From a virus, in IMG/VR virus record IMGVR_UViG_3300044675_003887, positions 1 to 36,214 of that record: a stretch of DNA of 36,214 nt; one strand, given 5' to 3'. Position numbers and translations under genes: made by a program. The notes under the pieces are model-generated. The model saw nothing but the letters and a program-made list of their open reading frames with translations, ran no database searches and was not told the origin of the DNA. Shown here one piece after another: positions 7,877-13,162 of the stretch (its first letter is position 1; every line of letters starts with the position of its first letter).

Positions 7877-8082
7877 CGAATCACCTCCACGCCTTTGACC
7901 TTTGCCCGCAGCAACGCAGGCTCTTTCGGATGTCGCAGAATCACTTCCTCGCAGTCCTCAAATTCTGCAGCCTGTGCAGCATTGAGCGACGCACGAAGAA
8001 CGATTAGGTAATCAACTGGCTTGTCTGATGGCCGCTGTGATAACTCCACGTTGCCATCCGGGCCGATGGTGATGCCGCTCAT
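7873..8082 (-). CDS. Hypothetical small protein
   Basis: 69 aa (MSGITIGPDGNVELSQRPSDKP...). It is coupled by ATGA overlaps on both sides between the candidate annealing protein and the 65-aa gene. Part of it, YLIVLRASLNAAQAAEFEDC, is probably a helix. No family is recognised. Confidence 0.6.
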   Translation of the reverse strand: MSGITIGPDGNVELSQRPSDKPVDYLIVLRASLNAAQAAEFEDCEEVILRHPKEPALLRAKVKGVEVIR

Positions 8083-9053
8083 GCCGCACCGCCCTTCAGC
8101 TCCGCTTGTCTAGACTGATAGAATGGACGCACCAGCGACAGTACCTGACTGCTAACGCTGGCTTTCATCGCCGCCAACTCCTTTCCGGCCTCCTCAAGCT
8201 TCTCCTGAGTCCTTGCCGCTGCGATCTCATTCCAGACCGACTCCACGAACGTCAACTGGTCCGGGTTGTCAGCGAGAATCTTCCGGATGCGTGCGAGCGA
8301 TGGCTCGTGCTTTTCGGTTTCGGATGGCTCCGGCGCGACTAGTACCGAATCTTCCACCACATGTTGCGGATCTTCAATCAGCAGCGTCTGCGGAATAATC
8401 TCCACATCGTCCGCGTGATCGTCATTCAGGATAGGGCTTACTTTAGTCCACAACGCTTTCAAAAGCTGCCTGCGGCCCTTGGCAGTGATTCCCGCCACAT
8501 TATCCGACTCGTAGCCAGGAAGCCCCAAAGCCATAGCCCCAGCGAACTCCACCGCGTATTCCTTGCCACCGTAGGAGCAAGACGCCTTTCCTTCAACTCG
8601 CCAGATTTTCTTCCCTGACTTTCCAAGTGGCACAAACTCAGGATGTCCCACCGAAACCTCTGGCACAATCCCAAGGTGAGCAAACAGCGTCCGAAAGCCC
8701 GCTTCTTTCGTGTAAAGCTTTCCCCCGCCCTTGCCGCCAAAGACAGCAAACTGATCATCGCCGGGGCAGAAGCCACTCAGGATGGCAATCGCACAAACCC
8801 TGATCCTGTCTTCGTCGGTTGGATTATTGGCAAGTTCAACCATGTTAATTCGTGGGTCAGTCATCCGCAGCAGGCGGGCCTTGATGTTTTCATCTGTGAG
8901 CGACTCAATCAGTTGCACCCGTGCTTCCGCCATCGCAAACGCCGCACTGATTCGTGAGCCATTCTTTGCCGCGTCAATCAGTTCGTTCCGGCTTGCGTCA
9001 ATTCGCGTGAGCCAGTCTGAGACTGTGTTGGTTGTCGTAGTGATCGCGCCCAT
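8079..9053 (-). CDS. Candidate single-strand annealing protein (RecT/Erf/Rad52-like)
   Basis: 324 aa. The central region, CAIAILSGFCPGDDQFAVFGGKGGGKLYTKEAGFRTLFAHLG followed by a strand-rich part and GRRQLLKALWTKV, has the look of phage annealing proteins: a flat beta sheet after a TKEG-type segment and a basic helix. The tail (about 220-324) is acidic and then helical. The position next to a RuvC-type resolvase fits recombination. The similarity is by pattern only; an unrelated DNA-metabolism protein is possible. The GAGG site 9 nt before 9053 supports this start, giving a 76-nt overlap with the gene upstream. Confidence 0.45.
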   Translation of the reverse strand: MGAITTTTNTVSDWLTRIDASRNELIDAAKNGSRISAAFAMAEARVQLIESLTDENIKARLLRMTDPRINMVELANNPTDEDRIRVCAIAILSGFCPGDDQFAVFGGKGGGKLYTKEAGFRTLFAHLGIVPEVSVGHPEFVPLGKSGKKIWRVEGKASCSYGGKEYAVEFAGAMALGLPGYESDNVAGITAKGRRQLLKALWTKVSPILNDDHADDVEIIPQTLLIEDPQHVVEDSVLVAPEPSETEKHEPSLARIRKILADNPDQLTFVESVWNEIAAARTQEKLEEAGKELAAMKASVSSQVLSLVRPFYQSRQAELKGGAA

Positions 9054-9349
9054 TTTCGTATTGCCTCTATTTCGGAAAGAATTGTTTCGTCTGTAAGTTC
9101 GTCAGCGAGCAACTGCACCCGCTGTTCTGATTTGTGCTTCTCGATGTCTAGTTTTGCTTTCGCAACTCTTGCGTTCCATGCTGGCACCTCAGCAGGCTCT
9201 CTGAGGTCAATCGGAAGTCCGTTTGGGCATGGGTACATTTCGACGTAATCGCGAAGCCCGAGGTAGTAGGTATCGCCTGCCGTGACGCCGTGTGATGGCA
9301 TGTTTCGACAGCGTGACTCCCAGCGAATCCATGCCGCGACGCTACTCAT
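8978..9349 (-). CDS. Hypothetical protein
   Basis: 123 aa (MSSVAAWIRWESRCRNMPSHG...). An ATGA overlap with the resolvase gene supports the start. The first half has AGDTYYLGLRDYVEMYPCPNG. The second half is a long charged helix (about residues 58-95). It overlaps the next gene by 76 nt, more than any other pair in this operon, which suggests the C-terminal tail was added by stop-codon loss. Not recognised. Confidence 0.6.
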   Translation of the reverse strand: MSSVAAWIRWESRCRNMPSHGVTAGDTYYLGLRDYVEMYPCPNGLPIDLREPAEVPAWNARVAKAKLDIEKHKSEQRVQLLADELTDETILSEIEAIRKWARSLRQPTQSQTGSRELTQAGTN

Positions 9350-9789
9350 CGCCCGTTCCTAATCTGCCTGCAAAACTCCGCAATCAGCAAAGCATCAGCA
9401 TTAGCGTGAGTGATCTTCGTTGATGGCCAGAGTCGCTGTGCAGCCGCCTTGCTCACGTTCTTGTCGCCTTTCGTCAAGCATCTCATGTGCTTCTGCCAAA
9501 CTTGAGGCCGATATGATTCGTAAGGCACTTGCAACGCCGTCAGGATGCCAATCAAGAAGCCAAACGACTTGCCGAACTTGAAGGTTGATGAGACGCCCTG
9601 CTTTGGCATTGCGTTAACTTGCTCAATGACTGCTGCCAGTTCGTGCGACAAGGCCAGTTCACGAATCCAGTTTGCCAGCTCATGTTCTGTGCTGTCGTTC
9701 TTAATCCAGCAAACATTGCCCGAAGCAAAGACGACTGCGATTGCGCCGGATGCTCCGGGGTCAATTCCAATCCATGCTTGTACTTTCAT
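9346..9789 (-). CDS. RuvC-fold Holliday junction resolvase
   Basis: 147 aa from the ATG at 9789, an ATGA overlap with the gene upstream. The N-terminal strand carries the first catalytic Asp in WIGIDPGASGAIA. A Glu follows in AVIEQVNAMPKQG, and the C-terminal acidic residue lies in THANADALLIAEF. PYESYRPQVWQKHM corresponds to the conserved basic region. Length and motifs match phage RuvC-like resolvases, which cut four-way junctions before DNA packaging. Confidence 0.85.
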   Translation of the reverse strand: MKVQAWIGIDPGASGAIAVVFASGNVCWIKNDSTEHELANWIRELALSHELAAVIEQVNAMPKQGVSSTFKFGKSFGFLIGILTALQVPYESYRPQVWQKHMRCLTKGDKNVSKAAAQRLWPSTKITHANADALLIAEFCRQIRNGR

Positions 9790-10037
9790 CCCTGCCCCCT
9801 CAATACGCCGCGACCACTGGGCAGCATCCGCGTCGAACACTGCCGAATCTGTGAAGGCCGATACAAGCCTTTGTTTTCCGGGTGATCCGGCCGTTCCATG
9901 CGGATCATTTCCGCCATCCCGATCGTTGTTTCTGTGCCCCAGATCTCTTCCAATGATGGATCTCGCGTCATTGGCTTGTGGCCTGTTGGAACGTGTAGCC
10001 TGTTTGATTTCTTTCCGGCTTTCTTGCGTCGTGTCAT
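9786..10037 (-). CDS. Hypothetical protein
   Basis: 83 aa (MTRRKKAGKKSNRLHVPTG...). A basic N-terminus is followed by a segment with DPSLEEIWGTETTIGMAEMIRM that is probably helical. Its start abuts the csrA stop and its end overlaps the resolvase start. Not recognised. Confidence 0.55.
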   Translation of the reverse strand: MTRRKKAGKKSNRLHVPTGHKPMTRDPSLEEIWGTETTIGMAEMIRMERPDHPENKGLYRPSQIRQCSTRMLPSGRGVLRGQG

Positions 10038-10312
10038 TACACTTTCCTCCGCATTAGTTCGCCGGGGAGTCGTTCGCCAATTCGCACGACTGGCTGAACC
10101 GCTGGACGTTCCTTGCGTGGCTTGAATCCGTCCCGCTCAATTGCTTCAGCGATCTCAAGGCGATGAACCGCAATCGACCTGTCAGCCTCGATGCCAAGCC
10201 TGACTTTGTCGCCGCGAAGTTCATTGACGTTCAGCACAATGCGATGCGGGACGCTTGACGCTGGCACGTCGAAAATGATCTTTTCATCCAAACTCCGAGT
10301 AAGCACCAACAC
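10037..10312 (-). CDS. csrA: CsrA-family RNA-binding regulator
   Basis: 91 aa from a GTG at 10312. MLVLTRSLDEKIIF, IVLNVNELRGDKVRLGIEADRSIAVHRLEI is a clear CsrA domain: the N-terminal LTR, VRLGIEA and VHR residues used for RNA contact are present. A ~30-residue extension beyond the usual ~60 aa (KPRKERPAVQPVVRIGERLPGELMRRKV) is unlike bacterial CsrA. CsrA dimers bind GGA in hairpin loops and control translation and mRNA stability. Phage CsrA could redirect host metabolism or control phage genes. The gene follows a structured leader, and GAAAGGATTTC, overlapping its ribosome binding site, could be an autoregulatory site. Confidence 0.92.
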   Translation of the reverse strand: MLVLTRSLDEKIIFDVPASSVPHRIVLNVNELRGDKVRLGIEADRSIAVHRLEIAEAIERDGFKPRKERPAVQPVVRIGERLPGELMRRKV

Positions 10313-10316
10313 AGCG

Positions 10317-10327
10317 AAATCCTTTCA
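10317..10327 (-). promoter_or_regulatory. Candidate CsrA site at the csrA ribosome binding site
   Basis: GAAA-GGA-TTTC puts GGA in the loop of a 4-bp hairpin 5 nt before the GTG start. GGA in a loop at a Shine-Dalgarno is the known target type of CsrA. The three-base loop is small, so pairing may be partial. Autorepression is inferred. Confidence 0.35.
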
Positions 10328-10333
10328 TTGATT

Positions 10334-10398
10334 AAAAACCAGCGAGCGGCCAAAGGTGCCCACAGCACCATCCAACCGCTTGGACGGCCGCTCACTGG
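10334..10398 (-). terminator. Compound hairpin B with U-run, before csrA
   Basis: CCAGTGAGCGGCC (10398-10386) pairs with GGCCGCTCGCTGG (10351-10339), 13 bp with one G-U. It encloses TCCAA-GCGG-TTGGA and GGTGC-TGTGG-GCACC, a three-way junction. Five U follow directly. csrA starts 22 nt later. Confidence 0.6.
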
Positions 10399-10403
10399 GA
10401 GAG

Positions 10404-10474
10404 AAAACCTGCGGACGGCCTTGACGACCCTTGACCGTCATCCCCATGCCGACCGATGTCAGACCGTCCGCAGG
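10404..10474 (-). terminator. Compound hairpin A with U-run
   Basis: CCTGCGGACGG (10474-10464) pairs perfectly with CCGTCCGCAGG (10418-10408). It encloses TGACG-N9-CGTCA and probably another short hairpin, and is followed by UUUUCUCUC. It resembles hairpin B in layout, so the two form a tandem. Confidence 0.5.
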
Positions 10475-10636
10475 ATTCAAAAACAAAAGAGGCCGCGATT
10501 CTTTCGCACTGGGGATCAGCCACGATGACTTCATTCATCGCCTCTCGTGTATTCGCCCGCCGCCGTTGACAGCGGGCCGGACTGGAAACAATCCAGCCCG
10601 TTCCGATTTGATCCGGTGGACCCTTGCTCTCGCCGG

Positions 10637-10783
10637 TTAGTACGTTGGCGGGTAGTTATCTCTTGCCCATTTGTTCCCACGCTTGATCTGGCTTCGCTCG
10701 TCAGCGAGTTGCGATGATCCAGCCGCAAACCACGCCAAAACGATAAGTAACACTGTTGCGATGATTTCATTTAATAGCGGCAT
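10637..10783 (-). CDS. Small single-span membrane protein
   Basis: 48 aa from the ATG at 10783, with a GGAGAG site 7 nt upstream. Residues 5-22 (NEIIATVLLIVLAWFAAG) form one hydrophobic span followed by a charged tail. It overlaps the zinc-ribbon gene by 17 nt. An inner-membrane location is predicted. The function is unknown; small early membrane proteins of phages often alter host physiology or exclude other phages. Confidence 0.6.
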   Translation of the reverse strand: MPLLNEIIATVLLIVLAWFAAGSSQLADERSQIKRGNKWARDNYPPTY

Positions 10784-11048
10784 GTTTCTCTCTCCTGGCT
10801 TGCTGAGCGTGCTTGATCGCGTCGCGTGACATTTCTTTTCGCAGGCATCCACATGACTTGGTTTCACCGCTCTGGATTCGGTGTCGTGCGGTCAGGATGA
10901 TGTTTCCGCATTCGCAACGGCACTTCCAGATTGGGCGACCGCCGCCTCCTGACCGTCGAATCTTGATGACTCCCAAGCAAACAATCGGAGTCAATCGCGA
11001 ATCCTTATGTGGGACTGGTGGCTTTGACTTGCTTTGCGGAATAATCAT
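10767..11048 (-). CDS. Small zinc-ribbon protein
   Basis: 93 aa from the ATG at 11048, an ATGA overlap with an AAGGAG site. The core WKCRCECGNIIL...SGETKSCGCL has the CxCxCG...CGC layout found in many phage proteins, often beside HNH or AP2 domains. Here the zinc ribbon stands alone with a basic C-terminal helix. It probably binds nucleic acid. Confidence 0.7.
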   Translation of the reverse strand: MIIPQSKSKPPVPHKDSRLTPIVCLGVIKIRRSGGGGRPIWKCRCECGNIILTARHRIQSGETKSCGCLRKEMSRDAIKHAQQARREKHAAIK

Positions 11049-11401
11049 TTGCACTCCTTTGCTTTGAACAACTGCCCGCCATCTCTCTCCGCATCCAGCT
11101 TCACGCAGAGGTCTTCGTTTCGCTTAATCTCGTCAGCCCTCTTGCGAAAGTTGTCGAGCTTCTTTGCGTACTGCACAGGATCAACTTTCAAGTCTGAGCA
11201 GAACTGATTGCAGCACGCTTCGGCCAGTTCGCTGCTTGTCATTGGCTGCCCGTGTTCGCGGAGAACTTCGAGGCATTGCATTTGACGAGCAGTGACTGTT
11301 GGCTGAATTCGTTCGGCGGCTTTGTGGCTGGTGATTGGATCGCTGTGGCGTGCGATTGGGGCCGTTGTTTCGGGGATGTCGAAGAGAGTGCGGTAGTTCA
11401 C
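11045..11401 (-). CDS. Winged-helix-like phage protein
   Basis: 118 aa from a GTG at 11401 in a GTGA overlap. RHSDPITSHKAAERI at about residue 18 is a motif widespread in phage early proteins. It leads into a helical domain (TARQMQCLEVLREHGQPMTSSELAEACC) that looks like a winged helix-turn-helix. The C-terminal half is charged and helical. A DNA-binding or regulatory role is likely, but the target is unknown. Confidence 0.7.
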   Translation of the reverse strand: MNYRTLFDIPETTAPIARHSDPITSHKAAERIQPTVTARQMQCLEVLREHGQPMTSSELAEACCNQFCSDLKVDPVQYAKKLDNFRKRADEIKRNEDLCVKLDAERDGGQLFKAKECK

Positions 11402-11553
11402 GCTTTCCGCCCCTTAAAGTACTTTGCCGCAATCCGCCACAGCACGCCCTGCCTCGTTTCGCCGGTCTTCGTCGCTTCATCCGCCAACGGCTTTTGCAGT
11501 TCCGGCGGAACACGCAGCAGCAGTTGAGGATTGCCTTTGACTTTCTTTGTCAC
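11398..11553 (-). CDS. Small ribbon-helix-helix-like protein
   Basis: 51 aa (VTKKVKGNPQLLLRVPPELQK...) from a GTG at 11553, with GTGA overlaps at both ends. PQLLLRVPPELQKPLADEATKTGETRQGVLWRIAAKYF has a strand, a helix, then a TG-turn and a second helix as in Arc/MetJ-type ribbon-helix-helix proteins. It is too short for ordinary gene calling, but its neighbours' start and stop overlaps frame it exactly. Possibly an early transcription regulator. Confidence 0.65.
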   Translation of the reverse strand: MTKKVKGNPQLLLRVPPELQKPLADEATKTGETRQGVLWRIAAKYFKGRKA

Positions 11554-11663
11554 TTCACTTTCTCCAGTTCCTTTTTTAGCCGCAAGACTTCGGCGTGGTT
11601 GCCGTCGTGCTGGGCGTAAATGATGCGGGCTTGCAGGTTTCGGATTGTTGCGAGTGTTGGCAT
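11550..11663 (-). CDS. Very small helical protein
   Basis: 37 aa from the ATG at 11663, with AAGGA 8 nt upstream. MPTLATIRNLQARIIYAQHDG...VLRLKKELEKVK is almost entirely helical and could form a coiled coil. A start at 11777 in the same frame exists, but it lies inside the previous gene and its extra residues are not protein-like. Not recognised. Confidence 0.5.
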   Translation of the reverse strand: MPTLATIRNLQARIIYAQHDGNHAEVLRLKKELEKVK

Positions 11664-11703
11664 TTGCGGTCCTTGTTCGTTTTGCGGCCCACTATCGCCA
11701 CAA

Positions 11704-11725
11704 GCCAGCCCTCGAAAGGACTGGC
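11704..11725 (-). promoter_or_regulatory. 9-bp hairpin with UUCG loop in an early leader
   Basis: GCCAGTCCT-TTCG-AGGGCTGGC, all nine positions paired with one U-G, lies between the first two genes of the early operon. There is no U-run after it, so it is not a terminator. It may be an RNA processing or protein-binding element. Confidence 0.5.
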
Positions 11726-11748
11726 CGTGTGTTGTGATTGTTGTATTA

Positions 11749-11892
11749 TCACCTGTATATTTCTCGCTCCATTTCATCGATATCCGCGTATGTAAACCCA
11801 GCGGCCAAGCCTGCGTGTATCAGGCTTACAATTACATCAAAATGCCCTGTTGTTTTTCGCATCAACTTGTGTGTATTAATGATTTCATTCAT
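11749..11892 (-). CDS. First early protein, small and helical
   Basis: 47 aa from the ATG at 11892, with AAGGA about 10 nt upstream. The start is fixed by the promoter: the predicted transcript begins near 11926, excluding the longer frame that opens at 12045. MNEIINTHKLMRKTTGHFDVIVSLIHAGLAAGFTYADIDEME is probably alpha-helical. As the first gene after the main early promoter it may be a regulator or antiterminator, but there is no sequence proof. Confidence 0.6.
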   Translation of the reverse strand: MNEIINTHKLMRKTTGHFDVIVSLIHAGLAAGFTYADIDEMEREIYR

Positions 11893-11932
11893 CGTTCTTT
11901 TCCTTGCCAGTGTTTTGCGTCTCGGTGCGGGC

Positions 11933-11942
11933 ATGATATCAC
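11933..11942. promoter_or_regulatory. Operator 1 overlapping the -10 box
   Basis: ATGATATCAC contains the palindrome TGATATCA and overlaps the -10 element. It is the exact reverse complement of the site at 11967-11976. A repressor bound here would block the early promoter. Confidence 0.65.
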
Positions 11943-11960
11943 TATCGGCAGGGGCGTCAA
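11933..11960 (-). promoter_or_regulatory. Early promoter of the left operon
   Basis: TTGACG (11960-11955) and TATCAT (11938-11933) with a 16-nt spacer match the sigma-70 consensus well. Transcription would start near 11926 and lead into the 47-aa gene and the whole left operon. Confidence 0.75.
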
Positions 11961-11966
11961 TGGATG

Positions 11967-11976
11967 GTGATATCAT
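11967..11976. promoter_or_regulatory. Operator 2 upstream of the -35 box
   Basis: GTGATATCAT, centred 34 bp (about three helical turns) from operator 1, lies 6 bp upstream of the -35 box. The spacing favours cooperative binding on one DNA face. Confidence 0.6.
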
Positions 11977-12071
11977 TTTGTGAGATTGCGGGAAAGATTT
12001 TGTTTTGCCCGTGTTTTTATTGGGCCTTCTGATCAGCATGACCACGGAACGGCTCGCGGCGGGCTAGTCAT

Positions 12072-12100
12072 TTGACAATTCTCCCCGCCCCGTGCATCCT
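12072..12100 (+). promoter_or_regulatory. Possible promoter of the small plus-strand operon
   Basis: A perfect TTGACA (12072-12077), 17-nt spacer and CATCCT as a poor -10 (3 of 6). Transcription would start at about 12107, next to the ATG at 12108, implying a leaderless mRNA. This is uncertain because the -10 is weak. Confidence 0.4.
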
Positions 12101-12107
12101 GTCCCCC

Positions 12108-12203
12108 ATGAACCCGTCGCGCCGAATCGCCGGTGATCTGAAAGCCTGTTTTGTCGCAGGCCCGATTCTGCTGCTGATGTGGTTTGCAAGAGGGTGTGGG
12201 TAA
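12108..12203 (+). CDS. Very small membrane protein
   Basis: 31 aa (MNPSRRIAGDLKACFVAGPILLLMWFARGCG). A basic N-terminus and one hydrophobic stretch (about 14-26) suggest a membrane peptide. Its TAATG stop overlaps the next start, which supports translation. No ribosome binding site is visible. Confidence 0.45.
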   Translation: MNPSRRIAGDLKACFVAGPILLLMWFARGCG

Positions 12204-12388
12204 TGCAACGTACTGCGATCAAATCAAAGCATTGCGGACGATGCCGGCGTGTCACGAAGTTTGAGCGGAACGTCACCGCCATGGGATGCGGAGACCTGTT
12301 CATGGTCTTTCTGACGTTGGGGCTGTGGCTGCCAGTTCGGTGGATTTTCACACCGGGATATCGCTGCACTGTTTGTGGCGGGAAGTGA
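12203..12388 (+). CDS. Small zinc-ribbon membrane protein
   Basis: 61 aa from the ATG at 12203. A CGRC knuckle near the start (KSKHCGRCRRVTKF) and a CTVCGGK knuckle at the end flank a hydrophobic span (about residues 31-45, LFMVFLTLGLWLPVRW). The two halves could complete one zinc ribbon on the same membrane side. It stands against the general transcription direction with its own possible promoter, and its stop is followed directly by the shared hairpin. Confidence 0.65.
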   Translation: MQRTAIKSKHCGRCRRVTKFERNVTAMGCGDLFMVFLTLGLWLPVRWIFTPGYRCTVCGGK

Positions 12389-12438
12389 AAACACAGCAAG
12401 GACTGCCGGTAGCCCTGCAGTCCCCTCCCAGTGCTGTG
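12388..12438 (-). terminator. Terminator of the late operon
   Basis: CACAGCA (12438-12432) pairs with TGCTGTG (12398-12392) around an inner GGACTGC/GCAGTCC stem (12423-12417 and 12406-12400), followed by UUUU. On the plus strand the same hairpin directly follows the zinc-membrane gene but lacks a U-run. A further 8-bp inverted repeat (TGACCGGC...GCCGGTCA, 12440-12475) lies beside it. Confidence 0.7.
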
Positions 12439-12484
12439 CTGACCGGCTTCGCTTTTTATCCGCTGCTGCCGGTCATTGATGACT

Positions 12485-13162
12485 TCATCCGCAAAACCTC
12501 GACACTAACTTGTCCCCATCTGGCCGCCACGAGTTCGAGCTATTCGCCGTCGCGAAATAGTTCCGATTCTCTTCATCCAGATTCGTCGGGTCCAGATACC
12601 AGGGCATGTGCCGGGCTATGTAATAGCCTGCCGATCTGACCGCACGAATACCGGCAACCTTTGTGGCAATCCTGACTGGTGTGTTGGCTCGATACATTGC
12701 CAGCGTCGTGTCGATCGGTGCCCAGTATCGAAAGCCGTCCACGGGCTTATGCCAGAAAGTTGACTCCCATCCTTTGACAACGGTTTGCCACGGCGGGAGA
12801 TCATCAATTCGAAGTGCGACACCCGACTTGACCGGCGGATTGCTCCACGACGTAAGTGGCTTGCGAAGTACGTCAATCAGATCGGCCGGCACGCCCTCCA
12901 AGTCAAGATCGCAGTCAGTGACACAGTAGAACCCATTGTTCGGTCTTGTCGTCGCACCGCATTTCCACGGGGCATGGTGGCCCATGTTGCCGGGGAGTCG
13001 GATCACTTCGAACGGGCAGTGCTCATACCAGTCCAGCAAGGGCTTCCATGTTGAAGCATTATCGATGATGACCGGAACAGCATTATCGAGTGCTGCAATT
13101 TGTTCGCAGAGTCTACGAGTTGTCGTTAGTCTGTTGAATGTGTTGACATAAATTGGTGTCAT
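12485..13162 (-). CDS. Glycosyltransferase family 2-like protein
   Basis: 225 aa from the ATG at 13162, in an ATGA overlap. TPIYVNTFNRLTTTRRLCEQI starts a GT-A fold. VPVIIDNAST is the nucleotide-sugar-binding strand, and FYCVTDCDLDL holds a DxD-type metal-binding motif at about residue 86. It should transfer a sugar from a nucleotide donor. Last gene of the late operon, next to another sugar-related gene. It may decorate the virion or the host surface. Confidence 0.7.
   Translation of the reverse strand: MTPIYVNTFNRLTTTRRLCEQIAALDNAVPVIIDNASTWKPLLDWYEHCPFEVIRLPGNMGHHAPWKCGATTRPNNGFYCVTDCDLDLEGVPADLIDVLRKPLTSWSNPPVKSGVALRIDDLPPWQTVVKGWESTFWHKPVDGFRYWAPIDTTLAMYRANTPVRIATKVAGIRAVRSAGYYIARHMPWYLDPTNLDEENRNYFATANSSNSWRPDGDKLVSRFCG

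Larger units (their letters stand above)
10334..10600 (-). ncRNA. Highly structured RNA region upstream of csrA
   Basis: The 324 nt between a small membrane-protein gene and csrA contain at least three stable elements on the minus strand. A hairpin at 10573-10600 has a CTGGA/TCCAG stem and an outer CGGG/CCCG. Domain A (10408-10474) has a perfect 11-bp stem enclosing an inner hairpin. Domain B (10339-10398) has a 13-bp stem enclosing two hairpins. U-runs follow both domains. Several GGA motifs (for example GGGGATGA and TTGGATGG) resemble CsrA targets. A 69-codon frame (10325-10534) with a GAGAGG site covers the same bases but has no protein-like character. The region could be a small RNA, a CsrA sponge, or regulated tandem terminators. 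Confidence 0.5.

Noticed and set aside
10339-10398. tRNA-like fold in domain B
   Set aside because: Only two inner arms, a 13-bp closing stem and no anticodon or T-loop features.
10325-10534. 69-codon minus-strand frame with a GAGAGG site
   Set aside because: It coincides with the stable compound hairpins, and its translation lacks protein-like character. The structure explains the sequence better, though a dual role is not excluded.
10531-10770. 79-codon minus-strand frame
   Set aside because: Out-of-frame shadow of the 48-aa membrane gene and the structured gap, with no ribosome binding site.
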